Shown here piece after piece: positions 9,773 to 22,844 of a DNA stretch of 64,000 bases. This stretch comes from Enterobacteriaceae bacterium UBA5654. Its GTDB lineage: Bacteria; Pseudomonadota; Gammaproteobacteria; Enterobacterales; Enterobacteriaceae. The notes beneath the pieces are model-generated. The model ran no database searches and was not told the DNA's origin. It was given only the letters and a program-made list of their open reading frames with translations. The stretch covers positions 372,001 to 436,000 of the forward strand of contig DIJC01000004.1 in the NCBI GenBank assembly GCA_002421005.1, read 5' to 3'. Position numbers and translations under genes: made by a program. The stretch's first letter is position 1. Each line of letters opens with the position of its first letter.

Positions 9773-11145
9773 GACGTCATCCTCTCGCGCTGCTGCTGAC
9801 GGCTCTGCTGCTCACCGCCTGTCAGTCGGTCGATGTGCAACCTGCCAAACCTGCCCTGCAAATCCCTGCGCAGTGGCGGCAAAATATCGGGCCAGCCAGC
9901 CCGACCGAAGGCGTCTGGTGGCGCAATTTTCATGATAGCGCGCTGAATCGCTATGTGGATCGGGCGCTGCAATTCAATACTGACGTGCTTATCGCCCGCG
10001 AACGGGTGAATGAATATCAGGCGCGGGTCTATGCCAGCCAGGGCGATTTGTTCCCGACGCTGGATGCGGGATTCAGCGGAAACCGCGCGCGTTCACAGTC
10101 GGCCGCCACCGGGCAGCCGGTCTACAGCACGCTGTATAAGGGCAATCTCAGCCTCAGCTATGATGTTGATATCTGGGGCGCAAACCGCAGCGCGACCGAC
10201 GCCGCCGAAGCCACGCTTGAGGCCCAAAAAGCCGCCGCCGCTGCCGCGGACCTGACCATTGCCGCGTCGGTCGCCTCAGGCTATGTCACCCTGCTTTCTC
10301 TCGATGAGCAGTTAACCGTGACCCGGGCGACGCTGGAGGCGCGCGAAGCCTCGTACCGCCTGGCGCAGCGGCAGTTTGCCACCGGCTACAGTTCGCGTCT
10401 GGAGTTGATGCAGGCCGATTCCGAACTGCGCGGCACCCGCGCGCAGATCCCGCAAATTCGCCACCAGATTGCTGAACAGGAAAACGCGCTTAGCCTGTTG
10501 CTCGGCGTAAATCCGCAAAGCGTTGCGCGCGGCGGGACGTTCGACGGACTGACGCCGCTGGCGATCCCATCGCAACTGCCGTCGTCGCTGCTGAATCGCC
10601 GCCCGGATGTGGTGCAGGCTGAACGGCAACTGGTGGCCGCCGATGCCGCCCTCGCCGTGTCACGCGCGCAGCTTCTGCCGTCGCTCAATCTTACCGCCAC
10701 CGGCTCGGTGCAGGATCGCACCCTCCCCGGCCTGCTGGATAACCCGCTTCAACTCTGGAGCGTGGGCGGAAGTATTCTTGCCCCGCTGTTAAACCGCCAG
10801 GCGCTTAACGCGCAGGTGGACGTGTCGATGTCGCAGCGCAATCAGGCGCTGTACAGCTATGAAAATACCGTGCGTAACGCCTTCAAAGAGGTCAACGACA
10901 GTCTGGATGCCATCGCCCGTTTGCAGGAACAGTTGCAGGAATTACAAGGTCAGGAGTCGGTCGCGCGCGAAACCCTACGCATTGCGCAAAACCGCTATCG
11001 TAACGGCTATTCTTCCTTCCTCGACGAGCTGGACGCCCAGCGCACACTGTTTTCCACCCAACTGAACGTGGTGCAGGTGAAAAACAGCCTGTTGCAGGCG
11101 CAGATTGATCTTTATCGCGCGCTCGGCGGCGGCTGGGGGGCGTGA
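9769..11145 (+). CDS. Outer-membrane efflux lipoprotein (NodT/OprM family)
   Basis: 458 aa with a lipoprotein signal and lipobox LTAC (cysteine at about residue 18). Two outer-membrane-factor repeats follow, each with long coiled helices. Family motifs are visible: VWWRNFHDSALNRYVDRAL near the N-terminus, LNRRPDVVQAERQL mid-protein, and NRYRNGYSSFLDELDAQRTLFSTQLN near the C-terminus. It forms the trimeric outer-membrane tunnel of the pump encoded just upstream and overlaps the adaptor gene by four bases. Confidence 0.93.
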   Translation: MRRHPLALLLTALLLTACQSVDVQPAKPALQIPAQWRQNIGPASPTEGVWWRNFHDSALNRYVDRALQFNTDVLIARERVNEYQARVYASQGDLFPTLDAGFSGNRARSQSAATGQPVYSTLYKGNLSLSYDVDIWGANRSATDAAEATLEAQKAAAAAADLTIAASVASGYVTLLSLDEQLTVTRATLEAREASYRLAQRQFATGYSSRLELMQADSELRGTRAQIPQIRHQIAEQENALSLLLGVNPQSVARGGTFDGLTPLAIPSQLPSSLLNRRPDVVQAERQLVAADAALAVSRAQLLPSLNLTATGSVQDRTLPGLLDNPLQLWSVGGSILAPLLNRQALNAQVDVSMSQRNQALYSYENTVRNAFKEVNDSLDAIARLQEQLQELQGQESVARETLRIAQNRYRNGYSSFLDELDAQRTLFSTQLNVVQVKNSLLQAQIDLYRALGGGWGA

Positions 11146-11153
11146 GGCGTTTA

Positions 11154-11669
11154 ATGATGGAGGCCGATCAGGATATTTTTACCCCGGATCCACTGACCGG
11201 GCCACCAATATGAGGGCGCGGCCCCGGTTCGGTAAACCGTCCATTTTCCCCGCGTGATATTGAATCGCTGGAAAAAAATGCGGCCGATGGATACGTGATG
11301 ACTACCCGCTTTTTGGGGCTATCCAGCAGTTCATCGCCATTACCGGGTTATTATCTGGATGAGATGGCCTGTTTTCGTCATGGCGGCACGGATGATATTT
11401 CGCAGCGGATGTATGCGCTTATCGGACTGGGTCACTCGCGGGTACGTGAACGGCTGAATATTCGCCACAGCCAGTTGTTGGCCTGTGCCGGAATATTATC
11501 CGGACCGGGGCGAACCCGCTTTATAGGTGATCCATTGCAGAATCCCGGTGTGACGATACGGATCAGAGATAATAACGACCGTCCCGACGCCCGGCAGTAT
11601 TATTTCCGTATTGTATTTAATGCCAGAAAATCATCACATCAGGTTACCGCTTTCCGGCAACCGGGATGA
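11154..11669 (+). pseudogene. Decayed gene fragment resembling T6SS baseplate protein TssG
   Basis: One frame reads almost continuously through this interval, broken by a TGA at 11211. After the stop it reads PFSPRDIESLEK, then GYVMTTRFLGLSSSSSPLPG and YYLDEMA, then YALIGLGHSRVRERL and LLACAGILSG. The first blocks resemble the TssG/ImpH/VasB N-terminal segment (FP..DI..LE...FLGL.G..SPLP..Y.D). The later ones resemble its C-terminal segment (LLGLG...LR.RL....LL..AGLLS). The roughly 80-100 residues normally between them are missing. I infer a relic with a premature stop and an internal deletion. No other T6SS gene is in the window. The 3' end overlaps the GNAT gene on the other strand. Confidence 0.45.
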
Positions 11670-12194
11670 TTCGGAATATGAACAGACCAGTTTCAGACAC
11701 TCCGCGCCTTTATACCCGCATCGATCGTAAACCTGATAACCCACATGCTCAGCAACGCGGATCGATGCGAGGTTATTTTTGGCGATCAGGCACACCGTTT
11801 GTGTGGGGTGATACGTCTGCGCAAACCACCGGTGTGCGGCGCTCGCGGCTTCTTTTGCCACGCCTTTATGCTGGGCGTCAGGGGAAATAACCCATGATGC
11901 CTCTGCGTGAGGATCGAAATCCGCACCGATACCGCGATGAAAATTCGCCAGCCCGGTTTCCCCCAGAAAGCGCCCGTCGGATTTTTGAAAGACGGCAAAA
12001 ATGCCATAGCCAAACGCCGCCCAGTGACCGACATTTCTTAACAATCGGTTCCAGGCCTCTTCTGCCGTAAAGCCGGGCGTGCCGGACAGGTGGAAAATAG
12101 TCGGGTCGGCATACATGGGATACCAGACCGCAAAATCGTCGATGGTTTGCGGGCGGAGTATCAGTCTGTCGGTAATAAGGGAAAGTGTTGTCAT
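11634..12194 (-). CDS. GNAT-family N-acetyltransferase (RimJ/RimL-like)
   Basis: About 186 aa from the ATG at 12194, starting MTTLSLITDRLILRPQTIDD, which is the typical RimJ/RimL opening. The acetyl-CoA segment is degenerate but placed as expected (SPDAQHKGVAKEAASAAHRW), followed by NLASIRVAEHVGYQVYDRCGYKG, the usual closing strand and helix. An in-frame extension to 12248 has no family match. The Shine-Dalgarno site is weak. It may acetylate a protein N-terminus or a small molecule; the substrate is not predictable. It is read toward the TssG-like relic. Confidence 0.83.
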   Translation of the reverse strand: MTTLSLITDRLILRPQTIDDFAVWYPMYADPTIFHLSGTPGFTAEEAWNRLLRNVGHWAAFGYGIFAVFQKSDGRFLGETGLANFHRGIGADFDPHAEASWVISPDAQHKGVAKEAASAAHRWFAQTYHPTQTVCLIAKNNLASIRVAEHVGYQVYDRCGYKGAECLKLVCSYSESSRLPESGNLM

Positions 12195-12286
12195 GGGGCT
12201 GTGGCTATCAATGTGTTGATCGTGATGGGGGTTATTATTGCCCGGCAAAGGCGATTTTCAGCCATCACCTGTCCCGGGACGGTAAA

Positions 12287-12316
12287 AAAGCCCGGCGGTT
12301 AATACCCGCCGGGCTT
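12287..12316 (-). terminator. Terminator downstream of hrpA
   Basis: An 11-bp stem AAGCCCGGCGG/CCGCCGGGCTT with a short AT loop is followed by a T-run on the minus strand, 12 bp after the hrpA stop. Confidence 0.85.
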
Positions 12317-12327
12317 AGCGTGAAGCG

Positions 12328-16230
<3,903 letters not shown>

Positions 16231-16422
16231 CGTGTTATCGGGCCGTTAGCGGCCAAAAAATAATTTACTTTTATGATGGCTATAGAGTACCACATTGCCG
16301 GTTTACCCGCCTTATTCAAAAAAATCGAACATAGAATTCGATATATTGCGCTATCACTGCGGCGGAATTGTGAATAGAGTGTCAACAAGTAGCGGGCTAT
16401 CTATCCCCCTTCAAACACATAA

Positions 16423-17040
<618 letters not shown>

Positions 17041-17047
17041 GATCTCT

Positions 17048-17077
17048 CCCTTCCGCCGCCTCTGGCGGGAGGGTTTT
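17048..17077 (+). terminator. Terminator of azoR
   Basis: A stem CCCT-t-CCGCC/GGCGG-g-AGGG with a six-base loop is followed by TTTT, starting 8 bp after the azoR stop. Confidence 0.8.
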
Positions 17078-17098
17078 CACGTTCCCGCCCCCGATAAA

Positions 17099-17491
17099 TC
17101 AAAAACTCATCAGGCCGATTATCCAGATCCCCCAAGCCAGCACCGTTGCCAGTAGCGTCCGGTGGAGCTGACGCCGCGCGCCCTGTTCTCTTTCCTGTAA
17201 GGTCAGCGTTTTCAGGCGCTCGCGCTGCCAGATAAACGCCAGCGCTTCGCCTGCGGCCGGAGAATTTTCCTCACTGAGCAGGCGAAAATAGCCCGCATCC
17301 AGCCACAGTCGCCAGCAACCATATGCGATGTAACTGACGTTCAGCACCAGCAAAACAGGTAGCCCGCTGCGGGAAGCAAACACCAGCGCCCACACCAGCG
17401 GCAGGCTACCGAGCGGCAGGAAGAAGCGCCAGCTGGAGAGCGAACGGATCAGAATTGCCCTTCGCGTTACGTTGTCACGATTTTCTGCCAT
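17099..17491 (-). CDS. Small membrane protein at the end of the ynb operon, unknown
   Basis: 130 aa with three hydrophobic segments: about residues 22-40 (FFLPLGSLPLVWALVFA), 43-62 (LPVLLVLNVSYIAYGCWRLW) and 112-128 (LLATVLAWGIWIIGLM). A charged Glu/Arg-rich stretch lies between the last two. Its start lies inside the end of ynbD (25-bp overlap), so it is translated as part of the ynb operon. K-12 ynbABCD, as I recall it, has no such gene. No domain recognised. By context it probably supports the lipid-modifying enzymes encoded upstream. Confidence 0.75.
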   Translation of the reverse strand: MAENRDNVTRRAILIRSLSSWRFFLPLGSLPLVWALVFASRSGLPVLLVLNVSYIAYGCWRLWLDAGYFRLLSEENSPAAGEALAFIWQRERLKTLTLQEREQGARRQLHRTLLATVLAWGIWIIGLMSF

Positions 17492-18744
17492 TGCTGCAAT
17501 GTCTCCAGATGAAACGGTTTTAACACCACCTGCTGCCGACGCGCCCGAAGCAGGACGACCGCCTCGTCAACGGTTTGCACATGACCGTAGTGCAGCAGCC
17601 AGGCCGCGACCACCAGCGCGCTGCGGGAAAGCCCCAGCGAACAGTGGACCAGCACCGAGCCGTGCCCGGCGCGAAGCTGTTCCAGTAGCTCTACCGCCTG
17701 CGCCAGTTGGGCGCTCTCTGGCACCACCAAATCCAGCATGGGTACACAGGCATAATACTGGTGGACGCTTGATGCCGGGCGGGGAAATTCACAGGTGAGA
17801 TCGAGCACCGCGTGCTGATCGGTAGCGGCGCGCGGATAACAGCCGAGATACACGCCGTCAACGACCAGGGTGACAGGCGCTAAATGACGGGTAAACCAGC
17901 GGGCGGAAAGCTGCGTTCCCAGCCGCCACGGAAGCAGCAGCCAGTACGCGGCGGGCGTGATGCGCCCGCTGGCATTTTTTTGCATCGCCGCCACACCCAG
18001 CCCGGCATAGCCCAGCGCCACGATCAGCAACGACAGCGCGGGCCACCACAGCCAGGGGGTGATCAGGCACACCAACGCGCCGACGAAATAGCGCAGCGCC
18101 AGCGTTTTTCGCCCGCTATTCGCACGTCGCCAGCGCCATTTGCCCTGATCGGGAACGATCCAGCTTATCAGCATCCCTACCGCCAGCCCGCTGAGAATAT
18201 CAATGACGTGATGCTGCCAGGTGGTCACGACCGACAGCGCAATCAGTAAAAACCAGCCGTCGCACAGTTTTTGCCCGCCGCCGGAAAGCCGTTTATGAAA
18301 ATGCCACCAGATAATCCAGCATAAAATGATATGCAGCGACGGCGACTGATTGTACGGCAGATCGAACTGTTCAAGCTGACCGAACAGCCAGCCTGCCGCG
18401 CCGTCAACCTGCGGCCGGGTAAAGGTGAAACGCAGCGGGTAGAGCAGAAATCCGAGGCAGGCGAGCAGCGACGCCAGCAGCAGTCTGCAAGCCAGCCGCC
18501 GCTGTTCACCGAGCGTGGCGCAGCAAAACAGCGACAGTCCGTAGAGCAGATCCAGGCTCCAGTAAGGGATAATGCTCAGCGGAATGAACGGGATGTAATG
18601 CTCCCAGCTAAACACCATGCTGCCCACGTCGCTGCGGCTGGCGGTGAAAACGTTAACCTGCCCGTAAGTGAGGAAGAAAAACGGTCCCAGCAGCGCCAGC
18701 CAGCCCACTCCCTGAAGCAGAATTTTACGGTCGCGGGCAATCAT
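17467..18744 (-). CDS. ynbD: YnbD: PAP2-type phosphatase fused to dual-specificity protein-phosphatase domain
   Basis: About 425 aa. The N-terminal half has six or so TM helices with PAP2-like motifs (NQSPSLH and TTWQHHVIDILSG). The C-terminal domain carries the cysteine phosphatase signature HCSLGLSRS (CX5R) and resembles PTPMT1-like lipid phosphatases. The start at 18744 gives MIARDRKILLQGVGWLALLG, as in E. coli, and shares one base with the ynbC stop. Predicted to dephosphorylate a lipid phosphate at the inner membrane. The precise substrate is not established. Confidence 0.9.
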   Translation of the reverse strand: MIARDRKILLQGVGWLALLGPFFFLTYGQVNVFTASRSDVGSMVFSWEHYIPFIPLSIIPYWSLDLLYGLSLFCCATLGEQRRLACRLLLASLLACLGFLLYPLRFTFTRPQVDGAAGWLFGQLEQFDLPYNQSPSLHIILCWIIWWHFHKRLSGGGQKLCDGWFLLIALSVVTTWQHHVIDILSGLAVGMLISWIVPDQGKWRWRRANSGRKTLALRYFVGALVCLITPWLWWPALSLLIVALGYAGLGVAAMQKNASGRITPAAYWLLLPWRLGTQLSARWFTRHLAPVTLVVDGVYLGCYPRAATDQHAVLDLTCEFPRPASSVHQYYACVPMLDLVVPESAQLAQAVELLEQLRAGHGSVLVHCSLGLSRSALVVAAWLLHYGHVQTVDEAVVLLRARRQQVVLKPFHLETLQQWQKIVTT

Positions 18745-20498
18745 CAACGCCGTACCGCCAGCGACACGGTGAAGATGCCCCACTGATCGATCAGTTGCGC
18801 GCATTTATCAAACCCGGCCTCGTAAACCAGCGCGTCCATTTCTCCCTGGCTGCGCACGCGCATCACCCACGGCTTGCCGTCTTTATGACTGGTTAAAGAC
18901 CAGGCGATCGTTTTAAGTTGGGGATGCCAGGGCTGCCCGGTATAAATCAGCAGGCCGCCCGCAGGGATCGCCTCTGCCAGCCCCGCCAGCGATGCCCGGA
19001 CCAGCGCGTTTTCCGGGAACAATTCATACAGGCCGGATACAATGCCCAGCGTCGGCGCGGGATCGAGCGCCGCCAGCTCGTCGCGGTTAAAAGCGTCGCC
19101 GCGCTCAAATCGCGCCACCTCTGCCATCCCCCGTTCGCTAATCATCTGCTGGCCTTTGCTCACGTTCAGCTCGCTGTAATCGCGCAGCAGAATTTCGTTT
19201 ACCGCCGGATTGCCCTGAAGCGCGTCCAGCACGTAGCGCCCGTGTCCGGCGGCAATATCCACCACCCGCACCGGTTTTCCTTCCTCGACCAGACGACCGA
19301 CCGCCTGTTTGATCAGCGTATCCAGATGCAGCTTGCGCTGACGGATCCCCTGCCAGCCGATGCTGTTCAGGTAATTTTTGTCAATCAGCCGCCCCAGCGC
19401 GCTGCTGCCCTGCGGCTGGTTGCGATAGACGTAATCCAGCGTGCTGCCGGAATCGAAACCGGTGTCAAAACCGAGGCGCACCCCGGCTGACTGGGTACCG
19501 AGCGCTTTCATGCCGTAGCGCAGTGCCCGGTAAGAGAAATCGTCAATGGAGTAAGGCTCAGGACCGCCGTGCAGAATGCGCCAGGCATCGGCTCCGGGGC
19601 TGTGACGGTCCTCATCGCGATAGTCAAAACGCTGCGGCGGTGCGGCGTACAGGGCATCAATAAAGTCGCGCATTTTGGCAAACGCCAGATGGCGATCTTT
19701 TTCACCCAGCGTGTCGTGATAAAACCCCGGCAAAATATGCACCTCTTTCAGCGGGCTGCGCAGGCGCTGGTAGAAATCGATTTGCGGCTGGCGATGCACC
19801 ACGAAATCTTCGCCGGAAATCAGTAGCTGGGTCGGGACGACGATGGCGGCCGCGTCGCTGACCAGTCTTTCGGAGGTTTTATACAGATCGAGCAAAATAT
19901 TGACCGCAATGGCGCGGGCAATCAGCGGATCGTGATTAAAGCTCTCCACCCGCGCCGGATCGTGGGTCAGATATTTGCCCTTCACGTAAGAGTTAACGTA
20001 AAACAGGCCGCGAATTTTTTGCATCAGCCCCAGCCCGGCACGGGCAAACGGCACGTAAAGTTTGACTTTGAAGGCCGGGGACGCCAGCACCAGACCGCGC
20101 AAAACGGGAGCATAGTCATGAACCCAGGCGGCGACCAGCACTGCGCCCACGCTTTGCGCCACGACCACAACATCTTCCAGCGCCAGCTGGCTATCGGCGG
20201 CAGCGAAGCGCACGAACTCATCGACGTCCTGCACCGAGCGGGCCAGCGACGGGCTGTAGCCACGCGGCCCCTCAGTTTTGCCATGCCCGCGCGCGTCCCA
20301 GGCATAAAAAGCGGTATCCGGCATCGCCAGCTCATCGACGATGTGCTGTAAGCGCCCGGAGTGCTCGTGCCCACGGTGAAAAAGGACGATAACCCGGCGC
20401 GGCACGGTTTCATTTAACGCGGGCCAGTGACGATAAAACAGCGCGTGGTTATCGCTGGTCAGAAAACTTTTTTCTTCAGGCGTGCGGAGTGTGTTCAT
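18744..20498 (-). CDS. ynbC: YnbC: alpha/beta hydrolase fused to SAM-dependent methyltransferase
   Basis: 584-585 aa, the E. coli length. The N-terminal lysophospholipase-like hydrolase has VLFHRGHEHSGR, GHGKTEG and nucleophile segment VVVAQSVGAVLVAA, where Ala replaces the first Gly of GXSXG. The C-terminal half is a Rossmann methyltransferase with SAM motif VDIAAGHGRYVLDAL. The ATG at 20498 gives the family start MNTLRTPEEKSFL; the in-frame extension to 20612 lies inside the upstream acyltransferase. The 23-bp overlap with that gene shows coupling. Its role in lipid modification is inferred from neighbours. Confidence 0.9.
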   Translation of the reverse strand: MNTLRTPEEKSFLTSDNHALFYRHWPALNETVPRRVIVLFHRGHEHSGRLQHIVDELAMPDTAFYAWDARGHGKTEGPRGYSPSLARSVQDVDEFVRFAAADSQLALEDVVVVAQSVGAVLVAAWVHDYAPVLRGLVLASPAFKVKLYVPFARAGLGLMQKIRGLFYVNSYVKGKYLTHDPARVESFNHDPLIARAIAVNILLDLYKTSERLVSDAAAIVVPTQLLISGEDFVVHRQPQIDFYQRLRSPLKEVHILPGFYHDTLGEKDRHLAFAKMRDFIDALYAAPPQRFDYRDEDRHSPGADAWRILHGGPEPYSIDDFSYRALRYGMKALGTQSAGVRLGFDTGFDSGSTLDYVYRNQPQGSSALGRLIDKNYLNSIGWQGIRQRKLHLDTLIKQAVGRLVEEGKPVRVVDIAAGHGRYVLDALQGNPAVNEILLRDYSELNVSKGQQMISERGMAEVARFERGDAFNRDELAALDPAPTLGIVSGLYELFPENALVRASLAGLAEAIPAGGLLIYTGQPWHPQLKTIAWSLTSHKDGKPWVMRVRSQGEMDALVYEAGFDKCAQLIDQWGIFTVSLAVRR

Positions 20499-21132
20499 GA
20501 TTATGTTGCCCTTCCAGATGGGATTGCAGATGGAGAAAGTGCTGCAACAGACTTTCCGTGTAAGCGTGTTTATCGGCAATCCAGCTGACCTTTTCGCCGA
20601 CGTTTGCATCAATAAAGAGTGGCAGCGGGATGCGGTTGCCCTTCGCCATTACCCTTTCCGTTCCTGACAGCCAGACCGGAATAACCGGCACTTCCGGCAT
20701 TCGCTGAACCAGGTGCCAGATGCCGGGCTTCAGCGCCGCCAGTTTACCCGGCTCGCCGCGCGTGCCTTCCGGGAACAGGATCAGGATTTTATTATCCCGC
20801 AGCGCCTTTTCGCAGCCCGCCAGCGGATCGGCCTCCCCGCCGTTACGCACGACCGGAATAATATTCAGAATATGCAGCGTGAACCACGCCAGCCATTTGT
20901 TACGCAGAAAATAGTCTGCTGCCGCCACCGGATGCACCCGCTGCTGGAGACGCAGCGAAAAAAGTGACAGCAGCGCGAAGACATCCATGTGGCTATTGTG
21001 ATTGGCGACGATGATGGCCGGACCGCTTTGCGGCAGGCGCTCACGATGCTTTACCCGCAGGCCAAGCCATAGCCAAATCACCGGCCAGACAATACACAGA
21101 GTGAACAGGAAGCGGAGCGTTTTTTTGGCCAT
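20476..21132 (-). CDS. 1-acyl-sn-glycerol-3-phosphate acyltransferase-like (PlsC family)
   Basis: 218 aa with one or two N-terminal TM helices, then the acyltransferase motifs in order: NHNSHMD (HX4D), FPEGTRG, and VPVIPVWLSG. The enzyme class transfers an acyl chain to lysophosphatidic acid, giving phosphatidic acid at the inner membrane. It lies between ynbB (4-bp gap) and ynbC (23-bp overlap). K-12 ynbABCD has no such gene as I recall, so this is an operon extension. Product would be the substrate of the CDP-DAG synthase encoded just upstream. Confidence 0.9.
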   Translation of the reverse strand: MAKKTLRFLFTLCIVWPVIWLWLGLRVKHRERLPQSGPAIIVANHNSHMDVFALLSLFSLRLQQRVHPVAAADYFLRNKWLAWFTLHILNIIPVVRNGGEADPLAGCEKALRDNKILILFPEGTRGEPGKLAALKPGIWHLVQRMPEVPVIPVWLSGTERVMAKGNRIPLPLFIDANVGEKVSWIADKHAYTESLLQHFLHLQSHLEGQHNHEHTPHA

Positions 21133-21136
21133 AGGC

Positions 21137-22054
21137 TTAGTAATAAAAGTAACGGATAAAATGGAAGAAGACCGGCGCGGTAAAAATCAGGGAATCCAGC
21201 CGGTCGAGAATGCCGCCGTGTCCGGGCAGCAGCGTACCGCTATCTTTGACGCCGATATCGCGTTTCACCGCTGACATCACCACGTCGCCACAAAAGCCGG
21301 TGATACCGATGATCGCGCCAGCAATCAGCGCCATACCCCAGCTCATTGGCGTCAGCAGCGGGCCGAGAAACAACGCTGCCAGCGCGGTGCTGGCGATGCC
21401 GCCGATCAGCCCGGCCAGCGTTTTGTTCGGGCTCACCGAAGGCGTCACCTTAATGCGCCCCAGCGATTTGCCCCATAGATACTGGGCGATATCGTTGAAT
21501 TCGGTCAGCCCTACCAGGAACAGCACCAGCAATGCGCCGGTATGGGCGTCGTTACCCGGCAGCACCAGTAAACAGGCGACGTGACCGAAGGCAAAAACGG
21601 TGGTCATTAATCCCCAGTGAAGCTGAGAGGCGCTGCGCAAAAAGCCCTGGGTATTGCCGGTCAGCACCATGCGGGCGGGTAAAAACAGGAAGGCATACAC
21701 CGGAATAAAAACGATAAACATGCCGTACCAGCCAATGCCGACCAGCCAGTAGTTAATCGGGATCGCGAGGAACATCCACAGCAGCGGCATCCGGTCGGTG
21801 GCGCGAGAGGAAACCAGAGTCAGATACTCTTTCAGGGCGATAAAACTGACCAGCGCGAAGAAAGTGATCGCCAGCCAGCGCGGGCTGACCAGCGCCAGCG
21901 AGAACAGAATGATGATCGCCCACCAGGTGCGGATGCGCAGAGTGAGTTCGCGCCAGTCTTTTTGCGGCTTCAGCCAGATCAGCAGCAGATTGATAAGCGT
22001 TGCGACGATCAGCAGTGAGAAAACCACCGCCAGGGACAGATGGAGTCGGGTCAT
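21137..22054 (-). CDS. ynbB: CDP-diacylglycerol synthase paralogue YnbB
   Basis: A 305-aa polytopic membrane protein (about eight TM). It carries the complete CdsA signature near the C-terminus: S-x2-KR-x4-KD...PGHGG-x2-DR-x-D (SAVKRDIGVKD, then PGHGGILDRLD). The reaction is CTP plus phosphatidic acid to CDP-diacylglycerol. In E. coli YnbB has been described as a CdsA paralogue able to support synthesis of the glycolipid MPIase. The start overlaps the ynbA stop by four bases. Confidence 0.94.
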   Translation of the reverse strand: MTRLHLSLAVVFSLLIVATLINLLLIWLKPQKDWRELTLRIRTWWAIIILFSLALVSPRWLAITFFALVSFIALKEYLTLVSSRATDRMPLLWMFLAIPINYWLVGIGWYGMFIVFIPVYAFLFLPARMVLTGNTQGFLRSASQLHWGLMTTVFAFGHVACLLVLPGNDAHTGALLVLFLVGLTEFNDIAQYLWGKSLGRIKVTPSVSPNKTLAGLIGGIASTALAALFLGPLLTPMSWGMALIAGAIIGITGFCGDVVMSAVKRDIGVKDSGTLLPGHGGILDRLDSLIFTAPVFFHFIRYFYY

Positions 22055-22656
22055 GATGCCTGCTCCCGGAGCACGCTACGGCAGCGGTTGATGAGAGTCC
22101 AGACCAGCAGCAGCGTTGCCGCGCCCCAGACGAGATTATTCCAGGCAAGGAGTTGCGGCCAGATGGCAATCGCCAGTCCCCACGCGCCAAACGCCAGCGC
22201 CCGGTCGCTTTTCCCCAGCGGCCCGGCATAGCTGCGCACGCCGTTGATGGACTGCGCCAGCACGCCGCAAAATTCGCTGAGCACCGTGAAAAACAGTAAG
22301 GTCAGCACCAGCGCCGGATGGCTGCCCGGCAGAAACAGAAACGGCAGATACAGCGCCACATCGGAAAGCACGTCGCCCAGTTCGTTGAGGATCGCCCCCA
22401 GCCGCGTTTGCTGGTGGTATTCCCGCGCCATCATGCCGTCCAGCGCGTTCAGCGCCATACGAATAAACAGCACTCCCGGCAGGATCGCGAAGGCCAACGG
22501 CGTTTTCAGCACCATCAGCACGCCGCCTGCGATAACAGAAAGCGCCAGCGCCGCGAGCGTGATTTGATTAGCACTGACCCCTGCGCGGTGCAGACGACGC
22601 AGCAACGGGCGTAGCAGCCCCTGAAACCGGGGTTTTATCTGGTATAGCGTGATCAT
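22051..22656 (-). CDS. ynbA: CDP-alcohol phosphatidyltransferase family protein YnbA
   Basis: 201 aa with five to six TM helices. The CDP-alcohol phosphatidyltransferase signature is recognisable as NALDGMMAR-x8-G-x3-N-x3-D. The canonical form is D-x2-DG-x2-AR-x8-G-x3-D-x3-D, so the first and third Asp are Asn here. The ATG at 22656, with GGAAGGGAA upstream, gives the family start; the track extension to 22767 is not supported. It is the first gene of the six-gene ynb operon and lies 188 bp after ydbL on the same strand. Head-group substrate unknown. Confidence 0.9.
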   Translation of the reverse strand: MITLYQIKPRFQGLLRPLLRRLHRAGVSANQITLAALALSVIAGGVLMVLKTPLAFAILPGVLFIRMALNALDGMMAREYHQQTRLGAILNELGDVLSDVALYLPFLFLPGSHPALVLTLLFFTVLSEFCGVLAQSINGVRSYAGPLGKSDRALAFGAWGLAIAIWPQLLAWNNLVWGAATLLLVWTLINRCRSVLREQAS

Positions 22657-22844
22657 AAATTCCCTTCCTGAACGCGGATAATGCCAACATACGGCCTCAG
22701 ACACCGATCTTAAAAGCGTTTTCTTTACAGTACTATCGTTTTTCGCCGAAGTGGTTATGCCCGTCATAATTCGGGGTCGGGCGAAAGCCCTACATTATCT
22801 GACGCTCAGCCACCGGGATTACCCGACGGACGCGTTATCCGGGG

